Source: Shewanella gelidii (GTDB taxonomy: Bacteria; Pseudomonadota; Gammaproteobacteria; Enterobacterales; Shewanellaceae). From it: a stretch of 64,000 nucleotides of DNA. Under the pieces are notes generated by a model that made no database searches, had not been told where the DNA came from, and saw only the letters and a program-made list of their open reading frames with translations. Positions 46,884-56,463 of the stretch are shown in pieces (the stretch's first letter is position 1; the number at the start of each line of letters is the position of its first letter). The position numbers and the translations under genes are program-made. Location: positions 434,001-498,000 of the forward strand of contig NZ_BMPZ01000002.1 in the NCBI RefSeq assembly GCF_014647855.1, written 5' to 3'.

Positions 46884-48493
46884 TAACGAAGTACCTTCAT
46901 CGGTTTTAAATCAGCAAAGGAAATCCCGCCAAAGGGAGTGACTCTGGTTTCGGTGACGTCTGTGCGTTTTAGAGCCAATCGCTTTGCATGAGCAAGACTG
47001 ATCAGTGGTACATCTTCCGCGAGAATGGCTTCGGCTTGCTGATAGAGTTCAGTGCGTTCACTGCGATCCATCGTTGCTGTTGCGAGACGTAAAATTTGAT
47101 CGAAGTCTGGGTGGCACCATTTACTTCGGTTGCTACCGGAAATGACGGAATCACAACTCAATGTGGGTGTAAAAAAGTTGTCTGGGTCGCTATTGTCGGC
47201 ATTCCAGCCAATAAGAACGGAGTCATAGTCACTTTGATTCAGCTTTTGTGTAAACACGCTCCAATCATAACTGACAATGTTCACATGGACTCCGATGTTA
47301 GCTAAGTCTGCTTGGATTAGCTCGGCGGTTTTTAGTGCGTTGGGGTTATAAGTTCGTGCAACGGGCATTGCCCATAAATCAATCGCGAGATCCTTAATAC
47401 CTGCTTCTTTTAGCAAAGCTTCAGCTTTTGCCGGGTTATAGTCGCTTAAACTATCGTTCGGCTGATAAGCCCATGATGCAGGCGGTAAAATACCTGTGGC
47501 TTCAACGGCTGTATCTTGATAAACCGCGCGTAGAATATTTTGCCTGTCCACCGCATGGGATAACGCTCTTCGGACACGGACATCATCTAGAGGTGGTTTT
47601 TGTGTGTTGAACGCCCAGTAAGCAACGTTTAGGCCTGCTTGTTGTTCCAATCTAAGCTCTGCGTGCTCATTGATGACCGGAAGCTCCCCTGCTTTTGGTA
47701 GGGCGGAAACATCACAATCTCCTGTAATGAGTTTTGCAAGGCGTCGGCTACTTCTTGGCGTAATATCAAAAACGAGAACATCTGTTTTTGGTGCTGGCCC
47801 CCAATAAAACTCGTGGCGACGATAGCGTATATGATCATTTTTAACGTATTTGGCAAGCTGATATGGGCCTGTACCTATCGCATCGCTATCGATTCTTTCT
47901 GGCGTTTTCTGTTTCCAGAGTTGATTGGCATATTCTTGCGATTGAATGATGGCAAAGTCGGTGGCTAAGTTGGCAAGAAACGACGCATCGGCATGATTCA
48001 AATGGAATATCACTTGGTAATCATTAACTTTTTCAATTTGTCGAACTAGTTTATCAAGCCCAATACTCTGAAAAAATGGGTAGCCGGTGCGTGACACAAA
48101 ATGATAAGGGTGGTTTTCTTGAATCACGCGATTAAATGAAAATAACACGTCATCAGCATTAAAGACACGCGTGGGAATGAAATGTGGCGAGTGATGAAAT
48201 CTCACATCACTGCGCAGGTTGAAGCGATAGCTGAGCCCGTCAGCAGCCATTTGCCAATCTGACGCTAGTGCAGGAACGATTTGACCTGTTTGCGCATCGT
48301 AATCAACAAGGCGGCTGTATATTTGGTGAGAAGTTGCATCAATTGTCGTGCCGGATGTCACTAACTGAGGGTTGAAGGTTTCAGGGTTACCTTCCGAGCA
48401 GTACACAAGGCCTGACGGCACTTTTTGCTGGCCGCAAGCGATTAGCAGTAGGCCAAAAGTGAAACAAAGTAGACGTATACTGAATTGGCTCAT
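46883..48493 (-). CDS. sapA: SapA, peptide-binding lipoprotein
   Basis: Solute-binding protein of the Sap importer, family 5 (DppA/OppA-like), about 536 residues. The signal peptide ends in FGLLLIACGQQ, a lipobox, so this SapA should be lipid-anchored, unlike the soluble Escherichia coli protein. The mature start YCSEGNPETFNPQ and the disulfide-type cysteines (TGDCDVSAL, SCDSV, KWCHP) fit the family. Start chosen at 48493 (GAG spaced ahead of it); the ATG at 48505 is possible. Sap systems import antimicrobial peptides, haem or putrescine in different bacteria; the ligand here is unknown. Confidence 0.9.
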   Translation of the reverse strand: MSQFSIRLLCFTFGLLLIACGQQKVPSGLVYCSEGNPETFNPQLVTSGTTIDATSHQIYSRLVDYDAQTGQIVPALASDWQMAADGLSYRFNLRSDVRFHHSPHFIPTRVFNADDVLFSFNRVIQENHPYHFVSRTGYPFFQSIGLDKLVRQIEKVNDYQVIFHLNHADASFLANLATDFAIIQSQEYANQLWKQKTPERIDSDAIGTGPYQLAKYVKNDHIRYRRHEFYWGPAPKTDVLVFDITPRSSRRLAKLITGDCDVSALPKAGELPVINEHAELRLEQQAGLNVAYWAFNTQKPPLDDVRVRRALSHAVDRQNILRAVYQDTAVEATGILPPASWAYQPNDSLSDYNPAKAEALLKEAGIKDLAIDLWAMPVARTYNPNALKTAELIQADLANIGVHVNIVSYDWSVFTQKLNQSDYDSVLIGWNADNSDPDNFFTPTLSCDSVISGSNRSKWCHPDFDQILRLATATMDRSERTELYQQAEAILAEDVPLISLAHAKRLALKRTDVTETRVTPFGGISFADLKPMKVLR

Positions 48494-48574
48494 CAGTACT
48501 CTCATGGGCGGCCATTGTTAAAAAAGATGTTAAGCATTTATTTTAGCAGGGGTAATTGCCTATGAGCAACGTGC

Positions 48575-49654
48575 TTATGTCTTATCAAGCAAATTGTACT
48601 TCTTCAAAATCCCCCTTAATTGATGGTAACTAAGCCCAAGGAGCTCCGCAGTTTTCTTTTGGCTAAATTGACCCGCAGCTAGTGCCGCTTGAATTACGTC
48701 CACCTCCCTTTGTTCACAATATTCTTTAAAATCAATAGGGAAGGTTAATTCTTTTGCCGGTTCAACTGTATTTGAATTCGGGGTTTTAGGAGTGATATCT
48801 TGTGCTGTTTCTATCGGTTGGCTACTTGGCGTTTGTTGGCGCTCCTTGGTTTTTACTCGTTGCGTTGGGCGGTAGGGAGACGCAAAAGGATCAAGAACGA
48901 TTTCAGTAATGGCTTGAGTTTCGGCTGCGTTGCGATAAACACTGCGCTCGATGACATTTTTTAGTTCGCGAATATTTCCAGGCCAACTGTAATTCATTAA
49001 TTGCTCAATCGCACTGTTAGCAAAACCATTAAATAGTTCTAAGCTTAACTGTCTCGCCATGCCGACCGCAAAATACTCTGCAAGTGGCATGATATCTTCT
49101 GGGCGAGAACGAAGTGGCGGTAGGGTGATCACATCAAACGCGAGACGATCTAAGAGATCTGCTCTGAACTCGCCAGCTTCGGCAAGTGAAGGTAAGTCCT
49201 CATTCGCGGCGCAGATTAAACGGACGTCGGTTTGTACTGTTTTACTTCCGCCCACTCGCTCAAACTCACCGTATTCAATCACGCGCAAAAGCTTTTCTTG
49301 GATTAAACCGGACGTATTCGCCAATTCATCAAGAAATAGCGTGCCGCTATCGGCTCGTTCAAATCGTCCTTCATGCTTTCCTTTGGCACCAGTAAAAGCA
49401 CCGGATTCGTGGCCAAACAATTCACTTTCTAGTAAGTTTTCACTCAAAGATGAACAATTTAGCTTAATAAAGCTTTGATCCCATCTTTGGGAAAGGTAAT
49501 GTAAGCGTTCTGCAATTAGCTCTTTACCAGTACCGCGCTCACCGATAATCAATACAGGTTTAGAAAGAGGCGCAACTAAAGAGACATGCTCTAATACTTC
49601 AAGCAATGCGTTGGATTGTCCAATGAGGTTATCTTGCTGAAATTTTGTAGTCAC
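48575..49654 (-). CDS. pspF: PspF, sigma-54 enhancer-binding activator of the psp genes
   Basis: AAA+ activator without a receiver domain, held inactive by PspA until membrane stress. 359 residues: Walker A GERGTGKE, the sigma-54 contact loop GAFTGA at 85-90, Walker B GTLFLDELAN, and a C-terminal helix-turn-helix (KKTAELLGLSYHQLRGIL). A roughly 60-residue Thr/Pro/Gln-rich linker precedes the DNA-binding domain. Divergent from pspA; sapA follows about 80 bases after its stop. Confidence 0.95.
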   Translation of the reverse strand: MTTKFQQDNLIGQSNALLEVLEHVSLVAPLSKPVLIIGERGTGKELIAERLHYLSQRWDQSFIKLNCSSLSENLLESELFGHESGAFTGAKGKHEGRFERADSGTLFLDELANTSGLIQEKLLRVIEYGEFERVGGSKTVQTDVRLICAANEDLPSLAEAGEFRADLLDRLAFDVITLPPLRSRPEDIMPLAEYFAVGMARQLSLELFNGFANSAIEQLMNYSWPGNIRELKNVIERSVYRNAAETQAITEIVLDPFASPYRPTQRVKTKERQQTPSSQPIETAQDITPKTPNSNTVEPAKELTFPIDFKEYCEQREVDVIQAALAAGQFSQKKTAELLGLSYHQLRGILKKYNLLDKT

Positions 49655-49774
49655 AGTAATTTTTAGTCTTTCACGCTAACATTTGGTGAAATTCATAATA
49701 AGTGGCTTGGTTAATAAAATAAAGAAAAAGTTAAATATTTGATTAAGTCATTGTTATTGGTTGTTTTTGTAAGT

Positions 49775-49791
49775 TTGGCACGGTATGTGTA
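49775..49791 (+). promoter_or_regulatory. Sigma-54 promoter of pspABC
   Basis: TTGGCACGGTATGTGTA matches the -24 (TGGCACG) fully and the -12 (TTGCA) at three of five bases, with correct spacing. It lies about 40 bases before pspA, and the adjacent divergent gene is its activator PspF. Confidence 0.8.
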
Positions 49792-49832
49792 TTACTCTTA
49801 TCGAAAATAACTTTTAGATTGAGGACATTATT

Positions 49833-50513
49833 ATGGGAATTTTCTCTCGTTTCGCAGACATCATTAACTCGAACATCAGCTCTATACTTGATAAAGCTGA
49901 AGATCCAGAAAAAATGGTTCGCCTTATTATCCAAGAAATGGAAGATACACTGGTTGAGGTTCGCTCAACGTCAGCGAAGGTACTCGCAGAGAAGAAAGAG
50001 CTACATCGCCGCATAACTCGTGTGCAGCAGCAAATTCAAGATTGGCAAGATAAGGCTGAGTTGGCACTTTCGAAAGATAGAGAAGACCTTGCCAAAGCCG
50101 CTTTAGTTGAAAAGCAAAAGGTCAATGGCATTGCTGAGTCACTAGAAAATGAGTTGGTTGTTGTTGAAGAGCATATTATTCGCTTAAAAGAAGAAGTGGG
50201 TTTGCTACAAGAAAAGCTTGCCGATGCCAAAGCGCGCCAAAAGACAATTATCATGCGCAAGCAGACTGCTAATTCAAGATTAGATGTCAAGCGTCAGCTA
50301 GATTCAAGCAAAATTGATAATGCAATGCAGCGTTTTGAACAATATGAGCGCCGTGTTGAAGGTTTAGAGGCTGAAGTTGAAGCTTATGACCTCGGGAATA
50401 AGAATACACTCGCAGATGAGTTTGCCTCACTGGAAGCTGAAGATGCAGTAAGTGATGAATTAGCAGCACTGAAAGCCAAAGTGAATGCAAAGAAAACCAA
50501 AGCAAAATCTTAA
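49833..50513 (+). CDS. pspA: PspA, phage shock protein A (ESCRT-III-like)
   Basis: Peripheral membrane protein that binds PspF in resting cells and stabilises stressed inner membrane. 226 residues, almost wholly coiled-coil helix; the N-terminal amphipathic helix MGIFSRFADIINSNI and the DPEKMVRLIIQEME segment are diagnostic. A sigma-54 promoter precedes it. pspB and pspC follow. Confidence 0.97.
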   Translation: MGIFSRFADIINSNISSILDKAEDPEKMVRLIIQEMEDTLVEVRSTSAKVLAEKKELHRRITRVQQQIQDWQDKAELALSKDREDLAKAALVEKQKVNGIAESLENELVVVEEHIIRLKEEVGLLQEKLADAKARQKTIIMRKQTANSRLDVKRQLDSSKIDNAMQRFEQYERRVEGLEAEVEAYDLGNKNTLADEFASLEAEDAVSDELAALKAKVNAKKTKAKS

Positions 50514-50532
50514 TTAATACTCGGGGTGAATT

Positions 50533-50772
50533 ATGGAATTAGAGATTCTAGTGGTACCAATTATTGTGTTCATGGTATTTGTTGCCCCTATTTGGTTGAT
50601 TCTTCATTACCGAAGTAAAAGGCAAGTAAGCCAAGGGTTTAGCGAAGAAGAGTATAACCAGCTCAATGAACTGATTGTGAAGGCCGATAAAATGGCGACT
50701 CGTATTGAAACACTCGAATCGATATTAGATACAGAGTCGCCAGAGTGGAGGACTAAACATGAGCGGACCTGA
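50533..50772 (+). CDS. pspB: PspB, phage shock membrane sensor subunit
   Basis: 79-residue inner-membrane protein with one N-terminal helix (VVPIIVFMVFVAPIWLILHY) and a cytoplasmic coiled coil ending in RIETLESILD. With PspC it sequesters PspA during stress. A GGGG site precedes the ATG; its last 14 bases overlap pspC. Confidence 0.93.
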   Translation: MELEILVVPIIVFMVFVAPIWLILHYRSKRQVSQGFSEEEYNQLNELIVKADKMATRIETLESILDTESPEWRTKHERT

Positions 50773-51154
50773 AAATAAAACACTATATCGCATACCCCAA
50801 ACTGGCAAAATTGCTGGGGTATGCTCAGGGATAGCTGAGTATTTTAACTTCGAACCTTGGTTAGTCAGAGTTGCAACGGTTTCAATCTTTTTGCTGGGCG
50901 GCTCTGGGATCATTGTTATCGCCTATATTCTATTGTGGATGATCCTTGATATTAAGCCGGCAACAGTGCAAGGGCAGTATGAGCATAAGGATATCGAGGT
51001 AAAGAAGAAGTTTTGGCAGGCTGGAGAACCGGCACAACAAGCACTTCGAGATGTAAATGGACAGTTTCGTTCACTCGAGTTACGTCTACAAAAGCTTGAA
51101 CAGTACGTAACATCTGATCAATTTGATTTGAAAAGAGAAATAGACAACTTATAG
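50759..51154 (+). CDS. pspC: PspC, phage shock membrane sensor
   Basis: 131-residue PspC-domain protein: the family segment LYRIPQTGKIAGVCSGIAEYF, a hydrophobic helix (ATVSIFLLGGSGIIVIAYILLWMIL), and a C-terminal helical tail that pairs with PspB. It overlaps pspB. Third gene of the psp operon; no pspD or pspE is visible. Confidence 0.94.
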   Translation: MSGPENKTLYRIPQTGKIAGVCSGIAEYFNFEPWLVRVATVSIFLLGGSGIIVIAYILLWMILDIKPATVQGQYEHKDIEVKKKFWQAGEPAQQALRDVNGQFRSLELRLQKLEQYVTSDQFDLKREIDNL

Positions 51155-51224
51155 TTTCACTATCCCATGGGCGGTAACAGTTACAACTGATGCACCGCTC
51201 CCATTCTTTAGATTTGTGAGTTGT

Positions 51225-52664
51225 ATGAGCATATTTGAAAGATCATTCAACAAAATAACCGAGAAAACATTAGATTTAGCCAGTCGAAGCGCAGACCGAC
51301 ATTTAAGACTAGCGGTCACGGGGCTGGCCGGTGCTGGCAAGACAGCTTTCATTACAGGGCTGGTGAATCAACTTCTCGCTTCGGGTACGTGCTCGAATCA
51401 AAGTAGTTTACCTTTATGGCAAGTCAATCGGGAAGGGCGACTACTTGGTGTAAAATCAAGCATGCAGCCAGATTTAGATATTGCCACCTTTGATTATCCA
51501 TCGGCAATGGCATGCTTTAGCCAAGAACCTACGCAGTGGCCTGCATCAACTCGAACCATCACTGAACTCAGACTCGCGATAAAATATCGTCCAGAAAAAG
51601 GGCTTTTAGCCAAACTTTCAGATACTGCCACGTTATATTTAGATATTGTCGATTACCCCGGTGAATGGCTGCTTGATTTACCAATGTTGAAGCTTGATTA
51701 CTGCCAGTGGTCTATAAGTCAATCAAAGCGTCAACAAGCATTTCAGCAATCGCCATTATTTGCTGATTTTGAAAATCAATTTAAATTGTTAGACCTTGAA
51801 GCGCCAGCTCAGGACAAACAGCTCAAGCTTATTGCTGGTTGTTACCGAAGTTTACTTATTGATTTAGTGCAAAACCAAGGTTACTACCTCGCTCAGCCGG
51901 GGCGCATGCTGCTTCCTGGGGAGTACGAAGACACTCCACTGCTGACTTTTTTCCCACTCCTTAACCTTACAGAGGAACAGGTGGAGCGTTATGAAAGACT
52001 CGATAGCGAATCTAATTACAAGATATTAAAACGGCGTTACCAAGAATATGTCAGTCAGGTGGTGAAGCCCTTTTATCGCAACCACTTTGCAAGCTTCGAT
52101 AGACAACTGGTTCTTGTTGATTGTTTTAGCGCTTTGAATAAAGGTCGCTCTCAGTTTGAAGATATGACCCATGCCTTGAATGGCATCGTTGAAAGTTTTC
52201 AATTTGGCCAATCAAGCCTTTTAAGGCGTTTGTTTTCTCCGCGAGTCGATAAATTGTTGTTTGCAGCGAGTAAAGTGGATCACATTACTCGTGATCAACA
52301 AGGGAATACTTTGAGCCTGTTGAGCGATATGTTGAGCCACTGCCAGCACTTTGCGAGCTTCGAAGGCTGCGAAGTAGAAACCATGGCTATAAGCGCTATT
52401 AAGTCCACGCAACACGGAATGGTAAAGAAAGACGAACAGTCATTCGAAGTTGTGCGAGGCCTGTCTCTCGAGCAACGAAAGGCTGTTACTTTGTATCCCG
52501 GTGAGGTGCCAAGAAAACTACCAGATTCTAAATTTTGGCAAAAACAAGGATTTGAGTTTGTCTCATTTGCACCGCCCTTTGTGCCATTAAATCGTCGAGA
52601 GCCATTTGAACATATTCGCCTTGATCATTTACTGCAGTTCTTACTTGGCGATAAGTTGGAGTGA
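51225..52664 (+). CDS. ycjX: YcjX-family P-loop protein of the psp regulon
   Basis: 479 residues from the ATG at 51225 (GTGAG ahead of it; a GTG nine bases earlier is possible). DUF463 nucleotide-binding protein: P-loop GLAGAGKT at 33-40, then DYPGEWLLDLP. The biochemical role is unknown, but the gene accompanies ycjF and psp genes in many gammaproteobacteria. It overlaps or abuts ycjF. Confidence 0.9.
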   Translation: MSIFERSFNKITEKTLDLASRSADRHLRLAVTGLAGAGKTAFITGLVNQLLASGTCSNQSSLPLWQVNREGRLLGVKSSMQPDLDIATFDYPSAMACFSQEPTQWPASTRTITELRLAIKYRPEKGLLAKLSDTATLYLDIVDYPGEWLLDLPMLKLDYCQWSISQSKRQQAFQQSPLFADFENQFKLLDLEAPAQDKQLKLIAGCYRSLLIDLVQNQGYYLAQPGRMLLPGEYEDTPLLTFFPLLNLTEEQVERYERLDSESNYKILKRRYQEYVSQVVKPFYRNHFASFDRQLVLVDCFSALNKGRSQFEDMTHALNGIVESFQFGQSSLLRRLFSPRVDKLLFAASKVDHITRDQQGNTLSLLSDMLSHCQHFASFEGCEVETMAISAIKSTQHGMVKKDEQSFEVVRGLSLEQRKAVTLYPGEVPRKLPDSKFWQKQGFEFVSFAPPFVPLNRREPFEHIRLDHLLQFLLGDKLE

Positions 52665-52666
52665 AT

Positions 52667-53881
52667 ATGAACGTATCGAATAATCGTGATGAGCTCGGTC
52701 ACGAGCAGGATAGCTTGCAGCCAAAAGTTGACTTTAGTGAAGGTGAGAGACCGGCTAAAGAGCCAGATAACACTCATCATGAAGAGGTTTTTGAAAATGA
52801 AAATCACAATACTAATGCAAATTCGGCAGACGATATTGAGCAACTCGCACAACAATTAGAATTTGATAATGATGCAAAGCTGGAAGCGCTTGATGCCACG
52901 CTGGACTCTGAAACCGAAAAAGCAGCAATACAATCAGGGCTTGATATTGAACAGTTAGGCCTTGGCGCTACGCGAAACAAAAACCACAGTTCATCATCCA
53001 TATTTAAATCTCTATTATTTCAGTTATTGCTTTTAAGTCTAGTTTTGCTATTTATCGTAGAAACTGCATTGAGTTTACAGCAAGCTTGGCTGACGAGCCC
53101 CATGCTGTTTGGGCTGTATTCTTTTGTTGCGAGTTTAATTATATTCATTGCAGCCAAAACGACTTTTGTCGAGTGGAGAAAGCTACGACGATTAAAGCAT
53201 GTTGCTTCTCAACATGAGATTGCTAATCGGTTACGTCAAAGCATGCAAATTGGTGAAGCGGACAAGTTTATCAATCCTTTGCTCGCGAATATTACACCGG
53301 GCGTAGATATTCAGCGCTACATTGAATTGCAAAATGATGATCATAACGATAGTGAAAAGCTTGTATTGTTTGAACGAACTGTGGTGCAGAAACAAGACAC
53401 AATAGCGAAAAAATTAGTGAGCCGTTTTGCGGCAGAATCTGCTTTATTACTTGCAGCCAGCCCCTTAGCTATCGTTGATATGGCCATTATTCTGTGGCGA
53501 AATCAACGGATGATAAATCAAATTGCGCAAGTGTATGGCATTGAGTTGGGGTATTGGTCTCGCATTCGGCTTATAAAAGGGATTGTTACGAATATCGTAT
53601 ATGCTGGGACGACAGAGATAATCACTGACTTAGGCACTCAGTTATTTTCGGTTGAAATGTCGCATCGATTATCGGCGAGGTTGGGTCAAGGGCTCGGTGG
53701 TGGCTTGTTAACTGCTCGGCTAGGGTATCAAGCAATGGCACTGTGTCGTTCTGTACCTTTTACTACTGATAGTCGACCCAAGCTTTCAAAAATTCATCAA
53801 CAACTTTTAGCTGAGCTCAAACGCTTTTCAGTCAACGCACTTCGCAAAGAGCGTAACAAAAATCTTACATCGATAGACTAG
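52667..53881 (+). CDS. ycjF: YcjF-family membrane protein (DUF697)
   Basis: 404 residues from the ATG at 52667 with GGAG upstream; a GTG at 52661 overlapping the ycjX stop is an alternative. The first ~110 residues are acidic and disordered (many Glu/Asn/Asp). Two membrane helices follow, then the DUF697 domain (ERTVVQKQDTIAKKLVSRFAAESALLLAASPLAIVDMAIILWRN) of unknown function. Partner of ycjX. Confidence 0.9.
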   Translation: MNVSNNRDELGHEQDSLQPKVDFSEGERPAKEPDNTHHEEVFENENHNTNANSADDIEQLAQQLEFDNDAKLEALDATLDSETEKAAIQSGLDIEQLGLGATRNKNHSSSSIFKSLLFQLLLLSLVLLFIVETALSLQQAWLTSPMLFGLYSFVASLIIFIAAKTTFVEWRKLRRLKHVASQHEIANRLRQSMQIGEADKFINPLLANITPGVDIQRYIELQNDDHNDSEKLVLFERTVVQKQDTIAKKLVSRFAAESALLLAASPLAIVDMAIILWRNQRMINQIAQVYGIELGYWSRIRLIKGIVTNIVYAGTTEIITDLGTQLFSVEMSHRLSARLGQGLGGGLLTARLGYQAMALCRSVPFTTDSRPKLSKIHQQLLAELKRFSVNALRKERNKNLTSID

Positions 53882-53979
53882 GTTTCTCTGCAGCTAACAT
53901 TGGGCTAAATAGTTCGAGCGATTATGTTAGAGCCTCCCCATAACTATAATTAAACGGAAGGGGAGAGGAGTAACAAACG

Positions 53980-55161
53980 ATGGAAAAAAAATGGAAGCCA
54001 GCCACGATTGCGATCCATGCGGGCCACCTGCCGAATGTCAGTGGCGCATTAGTTTCACCATTATGCCAAAGCGCGACTTTTGTTTTTGACGATGCACAAC
54101 AAGGCGGAGCTCGTTTTCGTGGTGACGAAACCGGTTACATCTATACTCGATTAGGTAATCCTACAACCACCGAACTCGAGACAAAAATCGCCTGTCTAGA
54201 AGGGGCAGAGGCCGCTGCCGCAACAGCATCTGGTATGGGGGCCGTCTCTGCTGCCCTGTTATCAGCGCTGCAGCAAGGGGACCATGTGATTGCTTCCAAT
54301 GCGGTATATGGTTGTACATTTTCATTATTAACTGAGCAGCTGGCTAAATTTGGAATTGAATGTACTCTGGTCGATTTTACCGAGCCTGAAGCTATAAAAC
54401 ACGCAATTTCAGATAACACAAAGGTTATCTTTTTTGAAACGCCAGTGAATCCTCATTTGCAAGTGTTTGATATCAAAGCAATCGTTGGTATAGCCAAACC
54501 ACAACAAATTATTACGATAGTAGATAATACTTTTATGACGCCGCTTTTACAGCAACCCTTGGATTTAGGCGCGGATGTGGTTGTGCATTCGGCCACTAAG
54601 TATTTGAATGGTCATGGCGATGTTATCGCCGGTGTTGTGTGTGGACGAAGTGAGTTTATTGAGAAAGTAAAATTTCAAACGCTTAAAGATATTGGTGCAG
54701 TAATATCCCCCCATGATGCTTGGTTGATTTCTCGGGGATTAAAAACCCTTGATATTCGCTTAACGCGTCACTGCGACAGTGCGGAGAAAATAGCGAACTT
54801 TCTAAATCAACATTCGAAAGTTGCTCGGGTATTTTATCCAGGGCTCGATGAGCATCAAGGGCATCGCCACATTGGAACTCAAATGAAGCGAGCGGGTGGC
54901 GTCATTGCTTTTGAATTGGCGACGGATTTTGAAGGTTCGCTTGCTTTTATCAATCGTCTAGATTTGTTTTCAATCGCAGTTAGTTTGGGGGATGCAGAAT
55001 CATTAATTCAGCACCCCGCTTCAATGACCCATTCTCCGTATACTCAAGAAGCTCGAGATGCCGCGGGTATTACAGACAATTTGTTGCGAATATCGGTAGG
55101 TTTAGAAGATGTTGATGACTTGATTCATGCATTGAAAGTTGCTTTAGTTCCAGTGAGCTGA
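53980..55161 (+). CDS. megL: Methionine gamma-lyase
   Basis: PLP enzyme that splits methionine to methanethiol, 2-oxobutyrate and ammonia. 393 residues of the Cys/Met-metabolism family: PLP lysine Lys207 in VHSATKYLNGHGDV, phosphate loop SGMGAVSAALL, RLGNPTT. Cys112 in YGCTFSLL occupies the position of the cysteine that separates methionine gamma-lyases from cystathionine lyases and synthases. The choice over cystathionine gamma-lyase rests on that residue. A single gene after ycjF with its own GGGAGAGGAG ribosome site. Confidence 0.85.
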   Translation: MEKKWKPATIAIHAGHLPNVSGALVSPLCQSATFVFDDAQQGGARFRGDETGYIYTRLGNPTTTELETKIACLEGAEAAAATASGMGAVSAALLSALQQGDHVIASNAVYGCTFSLLTEQLAKFGIECTLVDFTEPEAIKHAISDNTKVIFFETPVNPHLQVFDIKAIVGIAKPQQIITIVDNTFMTPLLQQPLDLGADVVVHSATKYLNGHGDVIAGVVCGRSEFIEKVKFQTLKDIGAVISPHDAWLISRGLKTLDIRLTRHCDSAEKIANFLNQHSKVARVFYPGLDEHQGHRHIGTQMKRAGGVIAFELATDFEGSLAFINRLDLFSIAVSLGDAESLIQHPASMTHSPYTQEARDAAGITDNLLRISVGLEDVDDLIHALKVALVPVS

Positions 55162-55310
55162 ATCGCAATGTGACTGGTTTTAATTTTAATTCGTATTTTG
55201 CAAATGTTGAGTTCATATCCTAGATTTATGTCACTAAACCAAGGAACTAGATTGTTGCCAGTGACCTGTTGGTAGGTTTAGTGATTCATGGACTATACAA
55301 GGAATTAAAT

Positions 55311-55652
55311 ATGAACAAGTTATTACTTGCCGGGCTTGTTGGCCTGAGCTTATCCACTTTGAGTGTTGACGCAGAACCCTTTAGCCTTGAACTCTCGCTC
55401 GCAACTCAAGCAGTGACGACCAAGGTTAATCATGCTGAGGCCAATGTGAAGACCACGATGCAAAGCGTAGATATCAATAAAGATACTGCGGAGCAATTGA
55501 GTCTTCTGAAAGGCGTGGGTGAAAAGAAGGCTCAAGCCATTGTGGATTACCGGAATAAATATGGAAGCTTTAGCAGTATTGATGATTTGACGGCCGTCCC
55601 TGGCATCGGCCCGGTAATCGTTGAGCAGAACAGAGCCAATATACGACTGTAA
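55311..55652 (+). CDS. ComEA-like exported helix-hairpin-helix protein
   Basis: 113 residues from the ATG at 55311, which has AAGGA upstream; the 14-codon extension is not translated by that site. A signal peptide (LLLAGLVGLSLSTLSVDA) is followed by a short spacer and a ComEA-type DNA-binding domain (VDINKDTAEQLSLLKGVGEKKAQAIVDYR and LTAVPGIGPVIVE, the two hairpins). Such periplasmic proteins bind incoming DNA in natural transformation. No other competence gene apart from a possible ComFB-like one is near. Confidence 0.88.
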   Translation: MNKLLLAGLVGLSLSTLSVDAEPFSLELSLATQAVTTKVNHAEANVKTTMQSVDINKDTAEQLSLLKGVGEKKAQAIVDYRNKYGSFSSIDDLTAVPGIGPVIVEQNRANIRL

Positions 55653-55676
55653 AGATTTTGGCGAAGTTTCATCAAA

Positions 55677-55704
55677 GAAAAAGCCTGCTCAAGCAGGCTT
55701 TTGT
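55677..55704 (+). terminator. Intrinsic terminator of the ComEA-like gene
   Basis: AAGCCTGCT (55681-55689) and AGCAGGCTT (55692-55700), flanked by A and T runs. Confidence 0.88.
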
Positions 55705-55819
55705 CTATAGATTCACCACCTAGCGCATGCTTGAGGGATTCTTTTAGTAAATGGCTTGATCATCGAACTAGGTTAGGGGATAATCCACGCCGTTCTAGAG
55801 GCAACTCTAGAAATTCAAT

Positions 55820-55930
55820 GGTGACCCTAGGGTCCCTCCGCAACGATAACTTGTGAACTCGGCCAGGCCCGGAAGGGAGCAACCGCAGCAGGCGACTCGT
55901 GTGCCGGAGTGTGGCTCTAGGGGAACCTCC
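55820..55930 (+). ncRNA. ffs: 4.5S RNA of the signal recognition particle
   Basis: The conserved apical domain is present: CAGGCCCGGAAGGGAGCAACCGCAGCAGG, split here as CAGGCCCGGAAGG and GAGCAACCGCAGCAGG, including the GGAA tetraloop and the symmetric loop that binds Ffh. CCTCCGCAACG on the 5' side and GTGTGCCGGAGTGTGGCTC on the 3' side follow the Escherichia coli pattern. The ends GGTGACCCTAG and CTAGGGGAACC pair, giving about 108-111 nt. Confidence 0.95.
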
Positions 55931-55947
55931 AAAACTCTCCGTTTGGT

Positions 55948-56226
55948 TTATTCTGCTTCTTTCAGTTTTTTGTGTAGATTTTGTTTGAGGAAGGCTCTCG
56001 ATTTTTCAAGCTTATCTTGGATCTCTGCTTTCATTTGTTGTAATTCGTTATAATCTTCAAAGAAGTAAGTGTCGACTAGGTGTCTGACATAACGCACAGG
56101 TAACTGGTTTAGCGTGACGCAGCATAGATCAGAAATATAGTCTTCAGGAAGTTCATCTAAAAGGCCTTCATCCTGCAGTATTTCAAGCAATAAAACTTCA
56201 TAATAGTTTCGAATTTCAAGTTGCAT
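55948..56226 (-). CDS. ComFB-like small protein
   Basis: 92 residues from the ATG at 56226, which has GGAGAG upstream. The pattern YYEVLLLEIL, then LPEDYISDLCCVTLNQLPVRYVRH resembles late-competence ComFB-family proteins, in which a cysteine-bearing strand precedes LPxRYV. In other bacteria some ComFB proteins bind cyclic di-nucleotides; whether this one does is unknown. The tail is a charged helix. Convergent with the 4.5S RNA gene. Confidence 0.7.
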   Translation of the reverse strand: MQLEIRNYYEVLLLEILQDEGLLDELPEDYISDLCCVTLNQLPVRYVRHLVDTYFFEDYNELQQMKAEIQDKLEKSRAFLKQNLHKKLKEAE

Positions 56227-56463
56227 ACCTACTCTCCGTGTTTCGCGCATTGGACTCGTCTTCAGCCATCACTAGAAACAATACGTTTGAAATTGATTTT
56301 TGTAAATCTTAAATCAAATAATTCTAGTGTGATTAGCATGTTAGTCGTCGCTACGACTCAATATCATGTTCAATCTTTTAGTCTATATTGGTTTATTATA
56401 GGTGCAAATTATTGATTTGTAATAGCGCACACTTTGTCGATAACTTGAGGTCATATCAAGGGA

